A DNA stretch of 64,000 bases from Xanthomonas sontii (lineage in GTDB: Bacteria; Pseudomonadota; Gammaproteobacteria; Xanthomonadales; Xanthomonadaceae). This document shows, one piece after another, positions 41,257 to 49,734 of the stretch. The translations under genes and the position numbers were made by a program. The notes below the pieces were generated by a model. It was not told where the DNA came from. It was given only the letters and a program-made list of their open reading frames with translations, and did no database searches. Numbering within the stretch: position 1 is the first letter of the stretch; every line of letters begins with the position of its first letter. The stretch is taken from positions 4,896,001-4,960,000 of the forward strand of contig NZ_CP132342.1 in the NCBI RefSeq assembly GCF_040529055.1. The letters run 5' to 3'.

Positions 41257-42051
41257 ATGTGTCTGGTCGTTCTCGCGCACGCTGCGCACCCGCGATGGCG
41301 CTTGCTGCTGGTCGGCAACCGCGACGAATTCCACGCCCGCCCGACCGCGCCGCTGCAGCGCTGGCCGGCCCCGGCGCAGCGCCTGCTGGCCGGGCGCGAC
41401 CTGCGCTCCGGCGGCACCTGGGTGGGGCTGGACGCCGCCGGCCGCTGCGCCGTGGTCACCAACGTGCGCGACCCGCTGGCGTCGATGTCCGGCGCCTCGC
41501 GCGGCGCGCTGATCGCCGACTACCTGACCGGCGCCGAGCCGGCAGCGGCCTTCGCCGACGCGCTGGCCGCGCGCGCCGACACCTATCCGCCGTTCAACCT
41601 GCTGCTGGCCGATGCCGCCGGCGCCGCCTACGTGGGCAACCACCCGCCCGGCCGCAGCGCCCTGGAACCGGGCGTGCATGGCATGTCCAACGGCGCGCTG
41701 GACGCGCCCTGGCCCAAGACCCTGCGCCTGCGCGCGGCCGTGACCGCCTGGATCGCCGCCGGCGACGACGACCTAACACCGCTGTGGCGGGCGCTGGCCG
41801 ACGAGACCCTGGCCGACCCGGCCGACCTACCCGACACAGGGGTCGGCCCGGACCTGGAACGGCGGCTGTCGCCGGCCTTCATCCGCGGCCACGACTACGG
41901 CACCCGCGCCAGCACCATCGTCGCGGTGGACGCCGCCGGCCACGGCTGGATCCATGAGCGACGGTTCGGCCCGGACGGAGTGTTCATTGGGGAGACGCGA
42001 CTGGAAAACCGGGACCCAGGTGCGGGGGCCAGGGACCCGGAAAAGCGATGA
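41257..42051 (+). CDS. NRDE family protein (TANGO2-like)
   Basis: This 264-residue protein starts MCLVVLAHAAHPRWRLLLVG and continues NRDEFHARP, where NRDE (residues 21-24) names the family. The N-terminal Cys2 becomes the first residue after Met removal, as in Ntn-hydrolase-like folds. GTWVGLDAAGRCAVVTNVR and the late YGTRASTIVAVDAAG are conserved. Its eukaryotic relative TANGO2 has been linked to heme or lipid handling; the bacterial function is not settled. The last 15 residues (RDPGAGARDPEKR) come from a GGGACCC-type repeat. Confidence 0.85.
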   Translation: MCLVVLAHAAHPRWRLLLVGNRDEFHARPTAPLQRWPAPAQRLLAGRDLRSGGTWVGLDAAGRCAVVTNVRDPLASMSGASRGALIADYLTGAEPAAAFADALAARADTYPPFNLLLADAAGAAYVGNHPPGRSALEPGVHGMSNGALDAPWPKTLRLRAAVTAWIAAGDDDLTPLWRALADETLADPADLPDTGVGPDLERRLSPAFIRGHDYGTRASTIVAVDAAGHGWIHERRFGPDGVFIGETRLENRDPGAGARDPEKR

Positions 42052-42157
42052 TGATGATGCAGGCGGCCGAGGCTGCTTTCGGCTGCATCGCCCGTCAGAG
42101 GTACGGCTTTGGCATTTGCGGGACCCGGGTCCCGTCTTAACATGCGACAATGCCCGC

Positions 42158-42528
42158 GGCGGAGCCGGCCAGACAGTCGCGTCATCCCATCGCATTTCGG
42201 TGCGGCGGGATGCCGAGGAAAGTCCGGGCTCCATAGGGCAAGGTGCCAGGTAACGCCTGGGCGGCGCGAGCCGACGGACTAGTGCAACAGAAAGATACCG
42301 CCTACGTCTGCGCAAGCAGGCCGGTAAGGGTGAAATGGTGCGGTAAGAGCGCACCGCGAGTCCGGTAACGGACCGGCACGGCAAACCCCACCTGGAGCAA
42401 GACCAAATAGGGACCTCATGGCGCGGCCCGCGTCGGGTCCGGGTAGGTTGCTTGAGCGTACCGGTGACGGTGCGCCTAGAAGAATGACTGTCCACGACAG
42501 AACCCGGCTTATCGGCCGGCTCCGCCAC
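42158..42528 (+). ncRNA. rnpB: RNase P RNA, bacterial type A
   Basis: The ends GGCGGAGCCGGCC (42158-42170) and GGCCGGCTCCGCC pair as P1. The conserved GAGGAAAGTCCGGGCTCC follows, as do CAGAAAGATACCGCC, GGTAAGGGTGAAA and the late AAGAATGACTGTCCACGACAG with ACAGAACCCGGCTTA. These are the universal core blocks of RNase P RNA, which matures tRNA 5' ends. A run of six T directly after P1 acts as terminator. End coordinates are accurate to a few bases. Confidence 0.95.
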
Positions 42529-42590
42529 TTTTTTCAGAACGTCGAAAACTCCAAACCTTCACTGAGGGCGCGGAGCGCCAGGCGTTGATG

Positions 42591-42602
42591 CCCCCCCCCC
42601 CC
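42591..42602. repeat. Run of twelve C
   Basis: An uninterrupted C12 tract directly follows an ATG at 42588. Tracts of this length slip easily during replication. It lies about 70 bp upstream of the DUF4160 start, outside any supported gene. Confidence 0.8.
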
Positions 42603-42672
42603 TTCCGGCCTCCGACCCGCTGCGAACAGGATCCTTGTTGCGAAAGTGCAATCATTGCACTATGTTCCGCAC

Positions 42673-42903
42673 ATGCCGACGATCGTCCGTTTCGCCAACA
42701 GCGTTGTCACGATGTATGCGGCCGACCATCTGCCGCCTCACTTCCATGTGCGTACCCGAGATGGTCGGGAAGCGCTGATCGTCATCGACACCCTGGCAGT
42801 TCTGTCCGGCCGCCTGAGCCGACGCGAATTGAGCGCCGCGCTTGAATGAGCCGCGGCGAACAAAGCCACCCTCATCGCCCGATGGCAGGAATTGAATCCA
42901 TGA
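42673..42903 (+). pseudogene. DUF4160 gene interrupted by an in-frame TGA
   Basis: The frame begins MPTIVRFANSVVTMYAADHL and continues PPHFHVRTRDGREALIVIDT, the DUF4160 pattern. It stops after 58 codons at TGA (42847-42849). Reading on in the same frame gives AAANKATLIARWQELNP, the expected end of the family, and the next stop overlaps the DUF2442 start by ATGA. The stop therefore replaces what is normally a Trp codon (TGG to TGA). The gene is either a recent pseudogene, a sequencing error, or rarely read through. DUF4160 genes commonly precede DUF2442 genes; their joint role is not established. Confidence 0.8.
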
Positions 42904-43364
42904 ACCAACCTCAATTCGTCATTACCAAGGTGAAGGCAGTCGCGGCGCGCGAACTTGCACTGACCTTTGCCGACGGCTTCACTTGCACTGTCGACCTCAG
43001 CGAGGTCTTGGCCTCGCATCCTTCCCTGAAAAAGGCACGGCTGCCGCACGTTTTCCATAAGGTCTCGCTCGACGAATGGCAGCGCGGCGTCATCTTCGAC
43101 GGCAACGACGAGTTGGCGCTCGCCAGCGACAACCTGCGCGCACTCGCGATCGAGCAAGCCGGTGACTATTCCCACCAGCAGATCATCGCCTGGATGCATC
43201 GCCACGACATGACGTTGGATTCAGCCGCCGAAGCATTGGGCTTGAGCCGGCGCATGCTCGCCTACTACCGCAGCGGCGAAAAGCCCGTCCCCAAGAGCAT
43301 TGGCTTGGCGATGCTGGGATGGGAGGCCGAACAGGCAGGGTTTGATTATTCGAAAGTCGCCTGA
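42900..43364 (+). CDS. DUF2442 protein with C-terminal helix-turn-helix
   Basis: The protein has 154 residues. Residues 1-80 are a DUF2442 domain (RELALTFADGFTCTVDLSEV, RGVIFDGNDELALASDNLRA). Residues 95-154 contain a helix-turn-helix-like region, MTLDSAAEALGLSRRMLAYY followed by RSGEKPVPKSIGLAMLGWE, resembling the second domain of antitoxin-type regulators. It starts at the ATGA overlap with the interrupted DUF4160 gene. The pair looks like a small two-gene module of toxin-antitoxin style, but no toxic activity is known for it. Confidence 0.78.
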   Translation: MNQPQFVITKVKAVAARELALTFADGFTCTVDLSEVLASHPSLKKARLPHVFHKVSLDEWQRGVIFDGNDELALASDNLRALAIEQAGDYSHQQIIAWMHRHDMTLDSAAEALGLSRRMLAYYRSGEKPVPKSIGLAMLGWEAEQAGFDYSKVA

Positions 43365-43425
43365 GAACGCAGTCGCCAAAGACGACTGGCCGGCGATCGC
43401 ATTGCCGCAGGGCGTTATCGCCCCC

Positions 43426-44250
43426 TCAACCGCCGTAAAGCGCCTTGCGCGACGCACCGGTCAGTTCGGCGGCCAGCTTGGCGGCGGTGGACGGCGGCAG
43501 GTGTTCGCTGAGCTTGGCGTAGACGCGGCGGCCTTCGGCCAGCTGCGCGTCGGCGTCGTCGCCGGCGCCCTGCACCATCAGCACGAACTCGCCCTTGCGC
43601 TGGTTGTCGTCGGCCTCGACCCGGGCGTGCAGGTCGGCCAGGGTGCCGTCGAGCACGGTCTCGAACAGCTTGGTCAGTTCGCGCGCCATCACGGCCGGGC
43701 GGGCATCGCCGAAGGCGGCGCGGCAGTCGGCCAGGGACTCGGCGATGCGGTGCGAGGCTTCGTAGAACACCAGGGTGCGTGGTTCGCTGGCCAACCGGAC
43801 CAGGCGCTCGCGGCGCGCCGAGGCCTTGGCCGGCAGGAAGCCCTCGAAGGCGAAGCGGTCGCTGGGCAGGCCGGCCACGCTGAGCGCGGCGATCGCCGCG
43901 CAGGCGCCGGGCACCGGGCTGACCCGGACCCCGGCCGCGCGTGCGGCGCGCACCAGGCGGTAGCCGGGGTCGCTGACCAGCGGGGTGCCGGCGTCGCTGA
44001 CCAGGGCCAGCGACTGGCCCTCCAGCAGGCGCGCGACGATGCGCTGCGACAGCGCCTCCTCGTTGTGTTCGTGCAGCGCCAGCAACGGCCGCTCGATGCC
44101 GAAGTGGGCCAGCAGCTGGCCGCTGCGGCGGGTGTCCTCGGCGCAGATCGCCGCCACCGTGCGCAGCGTCTCCTGGGCGCGCGGCGTCAGGTCGGCGAGG
44201 TTGCCGATCGGCGTGGCGACGACGTGCAGGGTTCCGGGCTGGGCGCTCAT
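43426..44250 (-). CDS. rsmI: 16S rRNA C1402 2'-O-methyltransferase
   Basis: This 274-residue tetrapyrrole-methylase-fold enzyme methylates the ribose of C1402, the same nucleotide modified by RsmH. LHVVATPIGNLADLTPRAQE, AEDTRRSGQLLAHFGI, LVSDAGTPLVSDPGYRLV and the PVPGACAAIAAL loop are signatures. It is divergent from the LpoA-like gene with 81 bp between starts, the usual arrangement beside yraN. Confidence 0.96.
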   Translation of the reverse strand: MSAQPGTLHVVATPIGNLADLTPRAQETLRTVAAICAEDTRRSGQLLAHFGIERPLLALHEHNEEALSQRIVARLLEGQSLALVSDAGTPLVSDPGYRLVRAARAAGVRVSPVPGACAAIAALSVAGLPSDRFAFEGFLPAKASARRERLVRLASEPRTLVFYEASHRIAESLADCRAAFGDARPAVMARELTKLFETVLDGTLADLHARVEADDNQRKGEFVLMVQGAGDDADAQLAEGRRVYAKLSEHLPPSTAAKLAAELTGASRKALYGG

Positions 44251-44331
44251 CTACGGGCTTTCCATGGTCAAGGGTAGAATCGTAGCGGTTTTCCCCGGCG
44301 CGCCCGGCGTGCCCAGCCGAATGGACCAGAA

Positions 44332-46056
44332 ATGAACAAGCGATTCGCAAGGATTTCCGCCCTGTCGCTGCTGGCGCTGCTCGTCGCCGGCTGCGCCACC
44401 ACCAGCGTGACGCCGAGCGCCTCGCCGGCCCAATCGGCGGCGCTGGCGCTGCTGGACCAGGGCAAGCCGAAGGACGCGGCGCAGCAGCTCGAGGCGCAGG
44501 CCGCCGGCGCCACCGGCAGCGCCCGCAACCAGTTGCTGGGCGACGCCGCCTTCGCCTGGTACGAGGCCGGCGATACCGCCCGCGCGCGCAGCCTGCTGGC
44601 GCAGGTGCAGCCGCGGCAGTTGCCGCCACTGAGCAAGGTGCGGGTGGCGCTGGTCGAGGCCGAGCTGGCCCTGGCCGACCGCCAGCCGGCCAAGGCGCTG
44701 CAGGCGCTGGGCAGCGATCCGCAGGCGGTGCCGCAGAACCTGCGCGCGCGCTGGCATCTGGCCCGTGCGCAGGCGCTGGAAGGCACCGGCGACGCCACCG
44801 CGGCGCTGGACGAACGCGCCCGCGCCGACAACGGCCTCAGCGGCCAGGCGCGCAGCGACAACCAGCGCGCCATCGTGCGCCAGCTGGCCACGCTCAACGA
44901 TGCCACCCTGCAGGCGCGCGCCGCCGCGCTGCCGGCCGGCGATCCGCTGTACAACTTCGTCGGCCGCGCGCTGCTGAGCCGCGGCCTGGCGCTGCCGCGT
45001 CCGTTCGACCGCGGCGAGCAGTGGGGCTTCGACACCAGCAAGCGGCCGCCGGCCGAGCGCGACGGCTACCGCCCGCCGGCCAAGCTGGCGGTGCTGCTGC
45101 CGTTGAGCGGCAGCCTGGCCACCGCTGCGGCGCCGGTACGCGACGGCCTGCTCGCCGGCTACTACGGCGAGACCCGGCGGCGTCCTGCGATCGACTTCAT
45201 CGACACCAGCGGCACCCCGGCCGGGGCGCTGGCCGCCTACCAGAAGGCGGTCGACGGCGGCGCCGATTTCGTGGTGGGCCCGCTCGGCCGCGACGAGGTC
45301 ACCGCGCTGTTCGGGCGCGACGCGTTGCCGGTGCCGGTGCTGGCGCTGAACCGCGGCACACACGCCCCGCCGGGCGGCAGCGCCGGCTTCTCGCTGGCGC
45401 CGGAAGACGACGGCATCGCCGCCGCCGAGTACCTGCTGGCGCACGAGCGCCACAACACCCTGGTGATCGGCAGCAACGACGACACCGGCCGCCGTGCGGT
45501 GGCCGCGTTCCGCGACCGCTTCAGCGAGCGCGGCGGCAAGGTCGCCGGCAGCGTCAGCGTCGCCGACACCCCGGGCGACATCGGCGCGCAACTGCGCAAC
45601 GCCGGCGCCGCCGACTCGGTGCTGCTGGCGGTGAAGGGCAATACCGCCCGCGCGCTGGCGCCGCAACTGGCGCTGGCCGGTTTCGCCGGCAAGACCCGGG
45701 TGGCAACCTCGCAGCTGGTGCTGGGCACCGGCAAGCCGGAGGACGACCTGGTGCTGGACGGCATCGTCTACCCGAGCGAGCTGTGGAACGTGCGCGGCGT
45801 CGGCGGCCTGCCGGCGGCGACCAGCGTGGCCGACATGCTGCCGACCGCACGCGGCCCGGCCGCGCGCCTGTTCGCGTTCGGCTACGACGCCTGGCAGATC
45901 ACCGCCTACCTGGAGAAGCTGGCGACCGGCAATGACAGCGGCCTGCGCGGCGCCACCGGCGTGCTGCACCTGGACGGCTTCGGCAACATCGTGCGCACCC
46001 CCGCCTGGTCCACCTTCAGCGGCGGGCGCCCGACCCCGCTGCCCGATGGAAACTGA
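44332..46056 (+). CDS. LpoA-like penicillin-binding protein activator lipoprotein (LppC family)
   Basis: This 574-residue lipoprotein has signal peptide [20 protein letters not shown] and lipobox LVAG-Cys. Residues about 30-230 are helical and TPR-like. Residues about 235-570 have a periplasmic binding-protein fold ([39 protein letters not shown]). In E. coli LpoA activates PBP1A from the outer membrane. The neighbours rsmI and yraN match the E. coli order around lpoA. The end overlaps yraN by 11 nt. Confidence 0.88.
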   Translation: MNKRFARISALSLLALLVAGCATTSVTPSASPAQSAALALLDQGKPKDAAQQLEAQAAGATGSARNQLLGDAAFAWYEAGDTARARSLLAQVQPRQLPPLSKVRVALVEAELALADRQPAKALQALGSDPQAVPQNLRARWHLARAQALEGTGDATAALDERARADNGLSGQARSDNQRAIVRQLATLNDATLQARAAALPAGDPLYNFVGRALLSRGLALPRPFDRGEQWGFDTSKRPPAERDGYRPPAKLAVLLPLSGSLATAAAPVRDGLLAGYYGETRRRPAIDFIDTSGTPAGALAAYQKAVDGGADFVVGPLGRDEVTALFGRDALPVPVLALNRGTHAPPGGSAGFSLAPEDDGIAAAEYLLAHERHNTLVIGSNDDTGRRAVAAFRDRFSERGGKVAGSVSVADTPGDIGAQLRNAGAADSVLLAVKGNTARALAPQLALAGFAGKTRVATSQLVLGTGKPEDDLVLDGIVYPSELWNVRGVGGLPAATSVADMLPTARGPAARLFAFGYDAWQITAYLEKLATGNDSGLRGATGVLHLDGFGNIVRTPAWSTFSGGRPTPLPDGN

Positions 46057-46414
46057 GCGGCGCCGACGCGGCAATGCGGTGGAAGCGGCGGCGCGCGCCG
46101 AACTGGAGCGCGCCGGCCTGCGCCTAATCGCCGCCAACGTCGCCTTCCGCGGCGGCGAGCTGGACCTGGTGATGCAGCAGGCGCAGAGCCTGGTGTTCGT
46201 CGAAGTGCGCTACCGGCGCAGCGCCGCGTTCGGCGGCGGCGCGGCTTCGGTCGATCTGCGCAAGCGCCGCCGCCTGCTGCTGGCGGCGCAGCTGTTCCTG
46301 GCCGCGCATCCGCAGTACGCCAACTGGCCGTGCCGCTTCGACGTGGTCGAGGCCGAGGGCGATCCGCCGCGGCTGACCTGGCTGCGCGACGCCTTCCGCG
46401 CCGAGGATTGCTGA
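46046..46414 (+). CDS. UPF0102 family protein YraN
   Basis: This 122-residue protein has the Holliday-junction-resolvase-like nuclease fold. [18 protein letters not shown] is the first helix, and [20 protein letters not shown] supplies the Glu-Asp-Glu-x-Lys-like site, although the usual EVK or EVR ends in Arg here. It starts within the lipoprotein gene. Function in DNA processing is predicted for the family but not proven. Confidence 0.9.
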   Translation: METERRRRGNAVEAAARAELERAGLRLIAANVAFRGGELDLVMQQAQSLVFVEVRYRRSAAFGGGAASVDLRKRRRLLLAAQLFLAAHPQYANWPCRFDVVEAEGDPPRLTWLRDAFRAEDC

Positions 46415-46415
46415 G

Positions 46416-46967
46416 GTGCCCAGCGTCTTCACCCACGCCGCGGTGCCGCTGGCGCTGTGGGCCGCCGCCGACCGCGGGCGCATCTCCACGCGCCTGCTCG
46501 GCGCCGGCATCGTCGCGGCGATGCTGCCCGACGCCGACGTGCTCGGCTTCGCCCTGCACATCCCCTACGCCGACGCCTTCGGCCATCGCGGCGCCAGCCA
46601 CTCGCTGTTGTTCGCCGCGGTACTGGGCGTGCTCGGCGCGTTGCTGCACCGGCCCCTGCGCGCCGGCGCGCTGCAGGCGGCCGTCTGGATGTTCGTCTGC
46701 ACCGCCTCGCATCCGCTGCTCGATGCGATGACCTCCGGCGGCCTTGGCGTGGCCCTGGCCTGGCCCTGGAGCGAGCAGCGCTGGTTCGCGCCATGGCGGC
46801 CGATCCGGGTCTCGCCGTTCGCCAACGGTTTCTTCAGCGCGCGCGGCATGGCCACGCTGTGGTCCGAACTGCGCTGGGTGTGGCTGCCGCTGGCGCTGGC
46901 CGTGCTCACCTGGAAACTGCTGCAGCCGCCCTCGCCCTCCACTTCGCCGTCGCCACCTTCGCCATGA
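46416..46967 (+). CDS. Membrane-bound metal-dependent hydrolase (YdjM/DUF457 type)
   Basis: This 183-residue protein has several membrane helices and conserved His/Asp motifs: FTHAAVPLALWAA, MLPDADVLGFAL, GHRGASHSLLFAAVLG and SHPLLDAMTSGG. These match the YdjM/LexA-regulated hydrolase family of unknown substrate. A GTG at 46416 starts 1 nt after the yraN stop, and its own stop overlaps the next ATG, so the genes are coupled. Confidence 0.82.
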   Translation: MPSVFTHAAVPLALWAAADRGRISTRLLGAGIVAAMLPDADVLGFALHIPYADAFGHRGASHSLLFAAVLGVLGALLHRPLRAGALQAAVWMFVCTASHPLLDAMTSGGLGVALAWPWSEQRWFAPWRPIRVSPFANGFFSARGMATLWSELRWVWLPLALAVLTWKLLQPPSPSTSPSPPSP

Positions 46968-48346
46968 CCACCGCCTTGCCCACCGCGCTCACCGACACCC
47001 TTTCCGCCCTGCTCGGCGCCGAAGGCTGGCGCACCGATGCCGACAGCCGCCGCAACTATGGCGAGGACGATTCGCGGCGCTGGGCCCTGGCCGATGCGGT
47101 GGCGCTGCCGCAGACCCGCGAGCAGGTGCAGGCGATCGTGCGCGCCTGCCGTGCGCACCGCGTGCCGCTGGTGGCGCGCGGCGCCGGCACCGGCACCGCC
47201 GGCGCCGCGGTACCGTTCTCCGGCGGCGTGGTGCTGTCGTTCGCGCGCATGAACCGCATCCTGCAGCTGCGCCCGGCCGACCGCTGCGCGGTGGTCGAAC
47301 CCGGCGTGCTCAACGGCGACCTGCAACAGGCCTTGGCGCCGCACGGGCTGTTCTGGCCTCCGGATCCGTCCAGCGCGGAGATCTGCAGCGTCGGCGGCAA
47401 CCTGTCGACCAATGCCGGCGGCCCGCGCGCGGTGAAGTACGGCGCCACCCGCGACAACGTGCTCGGCCTGGTCGCGGTGACCGGCACAGGCGAGTTGATC
47501 CGCTGCGGCGGCGCCTACACCAAGGACGCCACCGGCTACGACCTGACCCACCTGCTCGTCGGCAGCGAAGGCACCCTGGCGCTGATCGTGGAAGCCACGC
47601 TGAAGCTGTCGCCACGGCCGCTGGCGCAGGCCGGCCTGCGCGCGCTGTACCGCGACGCCGCCGCCGCCGCGGCGGCGGTGTCGCGGCTGATGGCGCAGCC
47701 GAGCACGCCGACCATGCTCGAGTTCATGGACCGCAGTGCGATCGCGCTGCTGCGCCGCAATGGCAGCGACGTGCCCGAGGCTGGCGCGATGCTGCTGATC
47801 GAGGCCGACGGCGACCACGACACCCTGCCCTACGCGCTGCAGGCGCTGGGCGCGGCAGCCGAGGGCGAGGGCCTGCTGACGCTGGACGTGGCCGCCGACG
47901 GCAGTGCGCGCGACCGCCTGTGGGCCGCACGCCGCGCGCTGTCGCCGGCGTTGCGCACGATCCGCCCGGGCAAGATCAACGAGGACGTGGTGGTGCCGGT
48001 GTCGCGCATCCCTGAGCTGGTCGCCGGCGTGGAAGCGCTGGCCGCCGAGTTCGACCTGCCGATCGTGGCCTTCGGCCATGCCGGCAACGGCAACCTGCAC
48101 GTCAACATCATGTACGCGCCGGACGACGCCGCCGAAACCGCGCGCGCGCAGGCGGCGCTGCCGCGGCTGTTCGCACTGGTGCTGTCGCTGGAAGGCACCC
48201 TCTCGGGCGAACACGGCATCGGCGTGGCCAAGCGCGACTATATGGACCAGGCCTTCAATGCCGCGACCCTTGACGCGATGCGCGCGATCAAGCGCGCGCT
48301 GGATCCGGATGGGATCCTCAATCCGGGAAAGGTTTTACCAACCTAA
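46964..48346 (+). CDS. FAD-linked 2-hydroxyacid dehydrogenase (GlcD/D-LDH type)
   Basis: This 460-residue protein has a PCMH-type FAD domain (VPLVARGAGTGTAGAAVPFS, SVGGNLSTNAGGPRAVKYG, GSEGTLALIVEATLKL) and the C-terminal FAD-oxidase domain with FGHAGNGNLHVNIMY and GTLSGEHGIGVAKRDYM. It ends DPDGILNPGKVLP. Members oxidise D-lactate, glycolate or D-2-hydroxyglutarate; sequence alone does not separate these here. No GlcE or GlcF subunit genes follow, favouring a stand-alone dehydrogenase. It starts by an ATGA overlap with the hydrolase gene. Confidence 0.9.
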   Translation: MTTALPTALTDTLSALLGAEGWRTDADSRRNYGEDDSRRWALADAVALPQTREQVQAIVRACRAHRVPLVARGAGTGTAGAAVPFSGGVVLSFARMNRILQLRPADRCAVVEPGVLNGDLQQALAPHGLFWPPDPSSAEICSVGGNLSTNAGGPRAVKYGATRDNVLGLVAVTGTGELIRCGGAYTKDATGYDLTHLLVGSEGTLALIVEATLKLSPRPLAQAGLRALYRDAAAAAAAVSRLMAQPSTPTMLEFMDRSAIALLRRNGSDVPEAGAMLLIEADGDHDTLPYALQALGAAAEGEGLLTLDVAADGSARDRLWAARRALSPALRTIRPGKINEDVVVPVSRIPELVAGVEALAAEFDLPIVAFGHAGNGNLHVNIMYAPDDAAETARAQAALPRLFALVLSLEGTLSGEHGIGVAKRDYMDQAFNAATLDAMRAIKRALDPDGILNPGKVLPT

Positions 48347-48361
48347 ACATGGAAGCAAAAA

Positions 48362-48982
48362 ATGGACGAGACCGCAGAAAATAAATTCCTCAAAATTGCA
48401 CTTGATCCATACCGCAACAGGGCAATGGAACGACTACTTACTGCTCGCGACGCATTTCACTATAGCGCGGCGGGCTACGCCCTCCTAACTTCACCAGACA
48501 CTGGCCCAAAAATATCTCAATACAGGATCCATATCACCGAATCGGGCTTTTCCATTAGCCCGAATGACGCCCAAGTAGAATTTAGGGGGAATGGCTACCA
48601 AGTGAGCTTCGGCGCCGCTGTTAAGGCTGGCTTGGCTCGCTCAACGATAGATGCAGCTTATGCTCGCATGATCTCTGAAAGCGTGGGAGCTACCGCAGAC
48701 TACGCTGCAGACAAAGCCGAGTTTGAGAATTTGCGCGACCAAGACTGGTTCGCTTTCGCTATACAACTACGCAATGCCTTCAGCCATAATAATTCATGGA
48801 ATTTTGACAAAAGAACCAAAAACAGACTTCCCATCCAATGGAGAAGATTCAGTATCGAAGCCAAAATGCACGGATTGCCGCTTAATGATTTCTTGCCTTG
48901 GTACCAAGGCTTGCAACTTTGCGCACAGATGATTTTGTACGTAGAAGGCAGGGTTGATTATCGTCAACAACGCATTATTTAA
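48362..48982 (+). CDS. HEPN-like protein of low GC content
   Basis: This 206-residue protein is not recognised by family name. It is mostly helical by composition and contains LRNAFSHNNSWNF near residues 139-151, an R-x4-H motif as found in HEPN ribonuclease domains. The base composition is visibly AT-richer than its neighbours and codon use differs (many AAT, ATA, CTA, TTA), which points to horizontal acquisition. It lies between the FAD dehydrogenase gene and the convergent kdpE with only short gaps. It may be an RNA-targeting toxin or defence factor, but no cognate antitoxin is adjacent. Confidence 0.6.
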   Translation: MDETAENKFLKIALDPYRNRAMERLLTARDAFHYSAAGYALLTSPDTGPKISQYRIHITESGFSISPNDAQVEFRGNGYQVSFGAAVKAGLARSTIDAAYARMISESVGATADYAADKAEFENLRDQDWFAFAIQLRNAFSHNNSWNFDKRTKNRLPIQWRRFSIEAKMHGLPLNDFLPWYQGLQLCAQMILYVEGRVDYRQQRII

Positions 48983-49014
48983 CACCGAAAGCATCGACGC
49001 CAATCCAAACAAGC

Positions 49015-49734
49015 TCAATGAGCAACGCCAATAAAGCGCAGCCCCACGCCCGGCTCGGTGGCGATATAACGCGGGGCCACCGCGCTGTCGCCGAGTTTCT
49101 GCCGCAGCTTGCCGACCAGGATGCGCAGGTAGTGGGTGTCGTCCTGGTGGGTAGGGCCCCACAGTTCGCGCAGCAGTTGCGGCTGCGTCACCACGCGGCC
49201 GCTGTGTCGCAGCAGCAGGGCGAGCAGCGCGTACTCCTTGCGACTGAGCGGCAGCGCTTCGCCGTCCAGGCGCACTTCGCGCAGCCCCAGGTGGATGTGC
49301 AGGTGGCCGTCGTCGAACACCGGCTCGGCCTCGCCGGCCACCGGCTGCATGCGCAGCAGCACGCGGATGCGCGCCATCAGTTCCTGCACGCCGAACGGCT
49401 TGGTCACGTAGTCGTTGGCGCCGGCGTCCAGCGCCTGCACCTTCTCGTCCTCGCCAGCACGCACGGTCAGCATGATCACCGGCACCGACGACCATTGCCG
49501 CAATTCGCGCAGCACGCTGTGCCCGTCCTGGTCGGGCAGGCCAATGTCCAGCACCACCAGTTCGGCGCCGTGCGCGGCCAGTTGCGCCAGGCCGGCGGCG
49601 CCGGTGTCGGCCTGCAGCACGCGGTAGCCCTGCGCGCGCAGGCTGATGTCGAGGAAACGGCGGATCTGCGGCTCGTCGTCGATGACCAGCACGCGCGGCG
49701 GCGGAATCGGATCGGCGTGGGACTCAGTCGGCAT
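49015..49734 (-). CDS. kdpE: Response regulator KdpE
   Basis: This 239-residue OmpR-type regulator has the receiver signature RVLVIDDEPQIRRFL, phospho-acceptor Asp63 in LVVLDIGLPDQDG, and the conserved Lys in DYVTKPFGVQEL. Residues about 135-235 form a winged helix (YALLALLLRHSGRVVTQPQL, TEPGVGLRFIG). It activates kdpFABC under potassium limitation when phosphorylated by KdpD. The ATG at 49734 lies inside the end of kdpD, so the pair overlaps by 11 nt. Confidence 0.96.
   Translation of the reverse strand: MPTESHADPIPPPRVLVIDDEPQIRRFLDISLRAQGYRVLQADTGAAGLAQLAAHGAELVVLDIGLPDQDGHSVLRELRQWSSVPVIMLTVRAGEDEKVQALDAGANDYVTKPFGVQELMARIRVLLRMQPVAGEAEPVFDDGHLHIHLGLREVRLDGEALPLSRKEYALLALLLRHSGRVVTQPQLLRELWGPTHQDDTHYLRILVGKLRQKLGDSAVAPRYIATEPGVGLRFIGVAH

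Noticed and set aside
42585..42845. Frame starting at the C12 tract
   Set aside because: It overlaps DUF4160 in another frame and its translation has no family features; phase variation of this frame is not supported.
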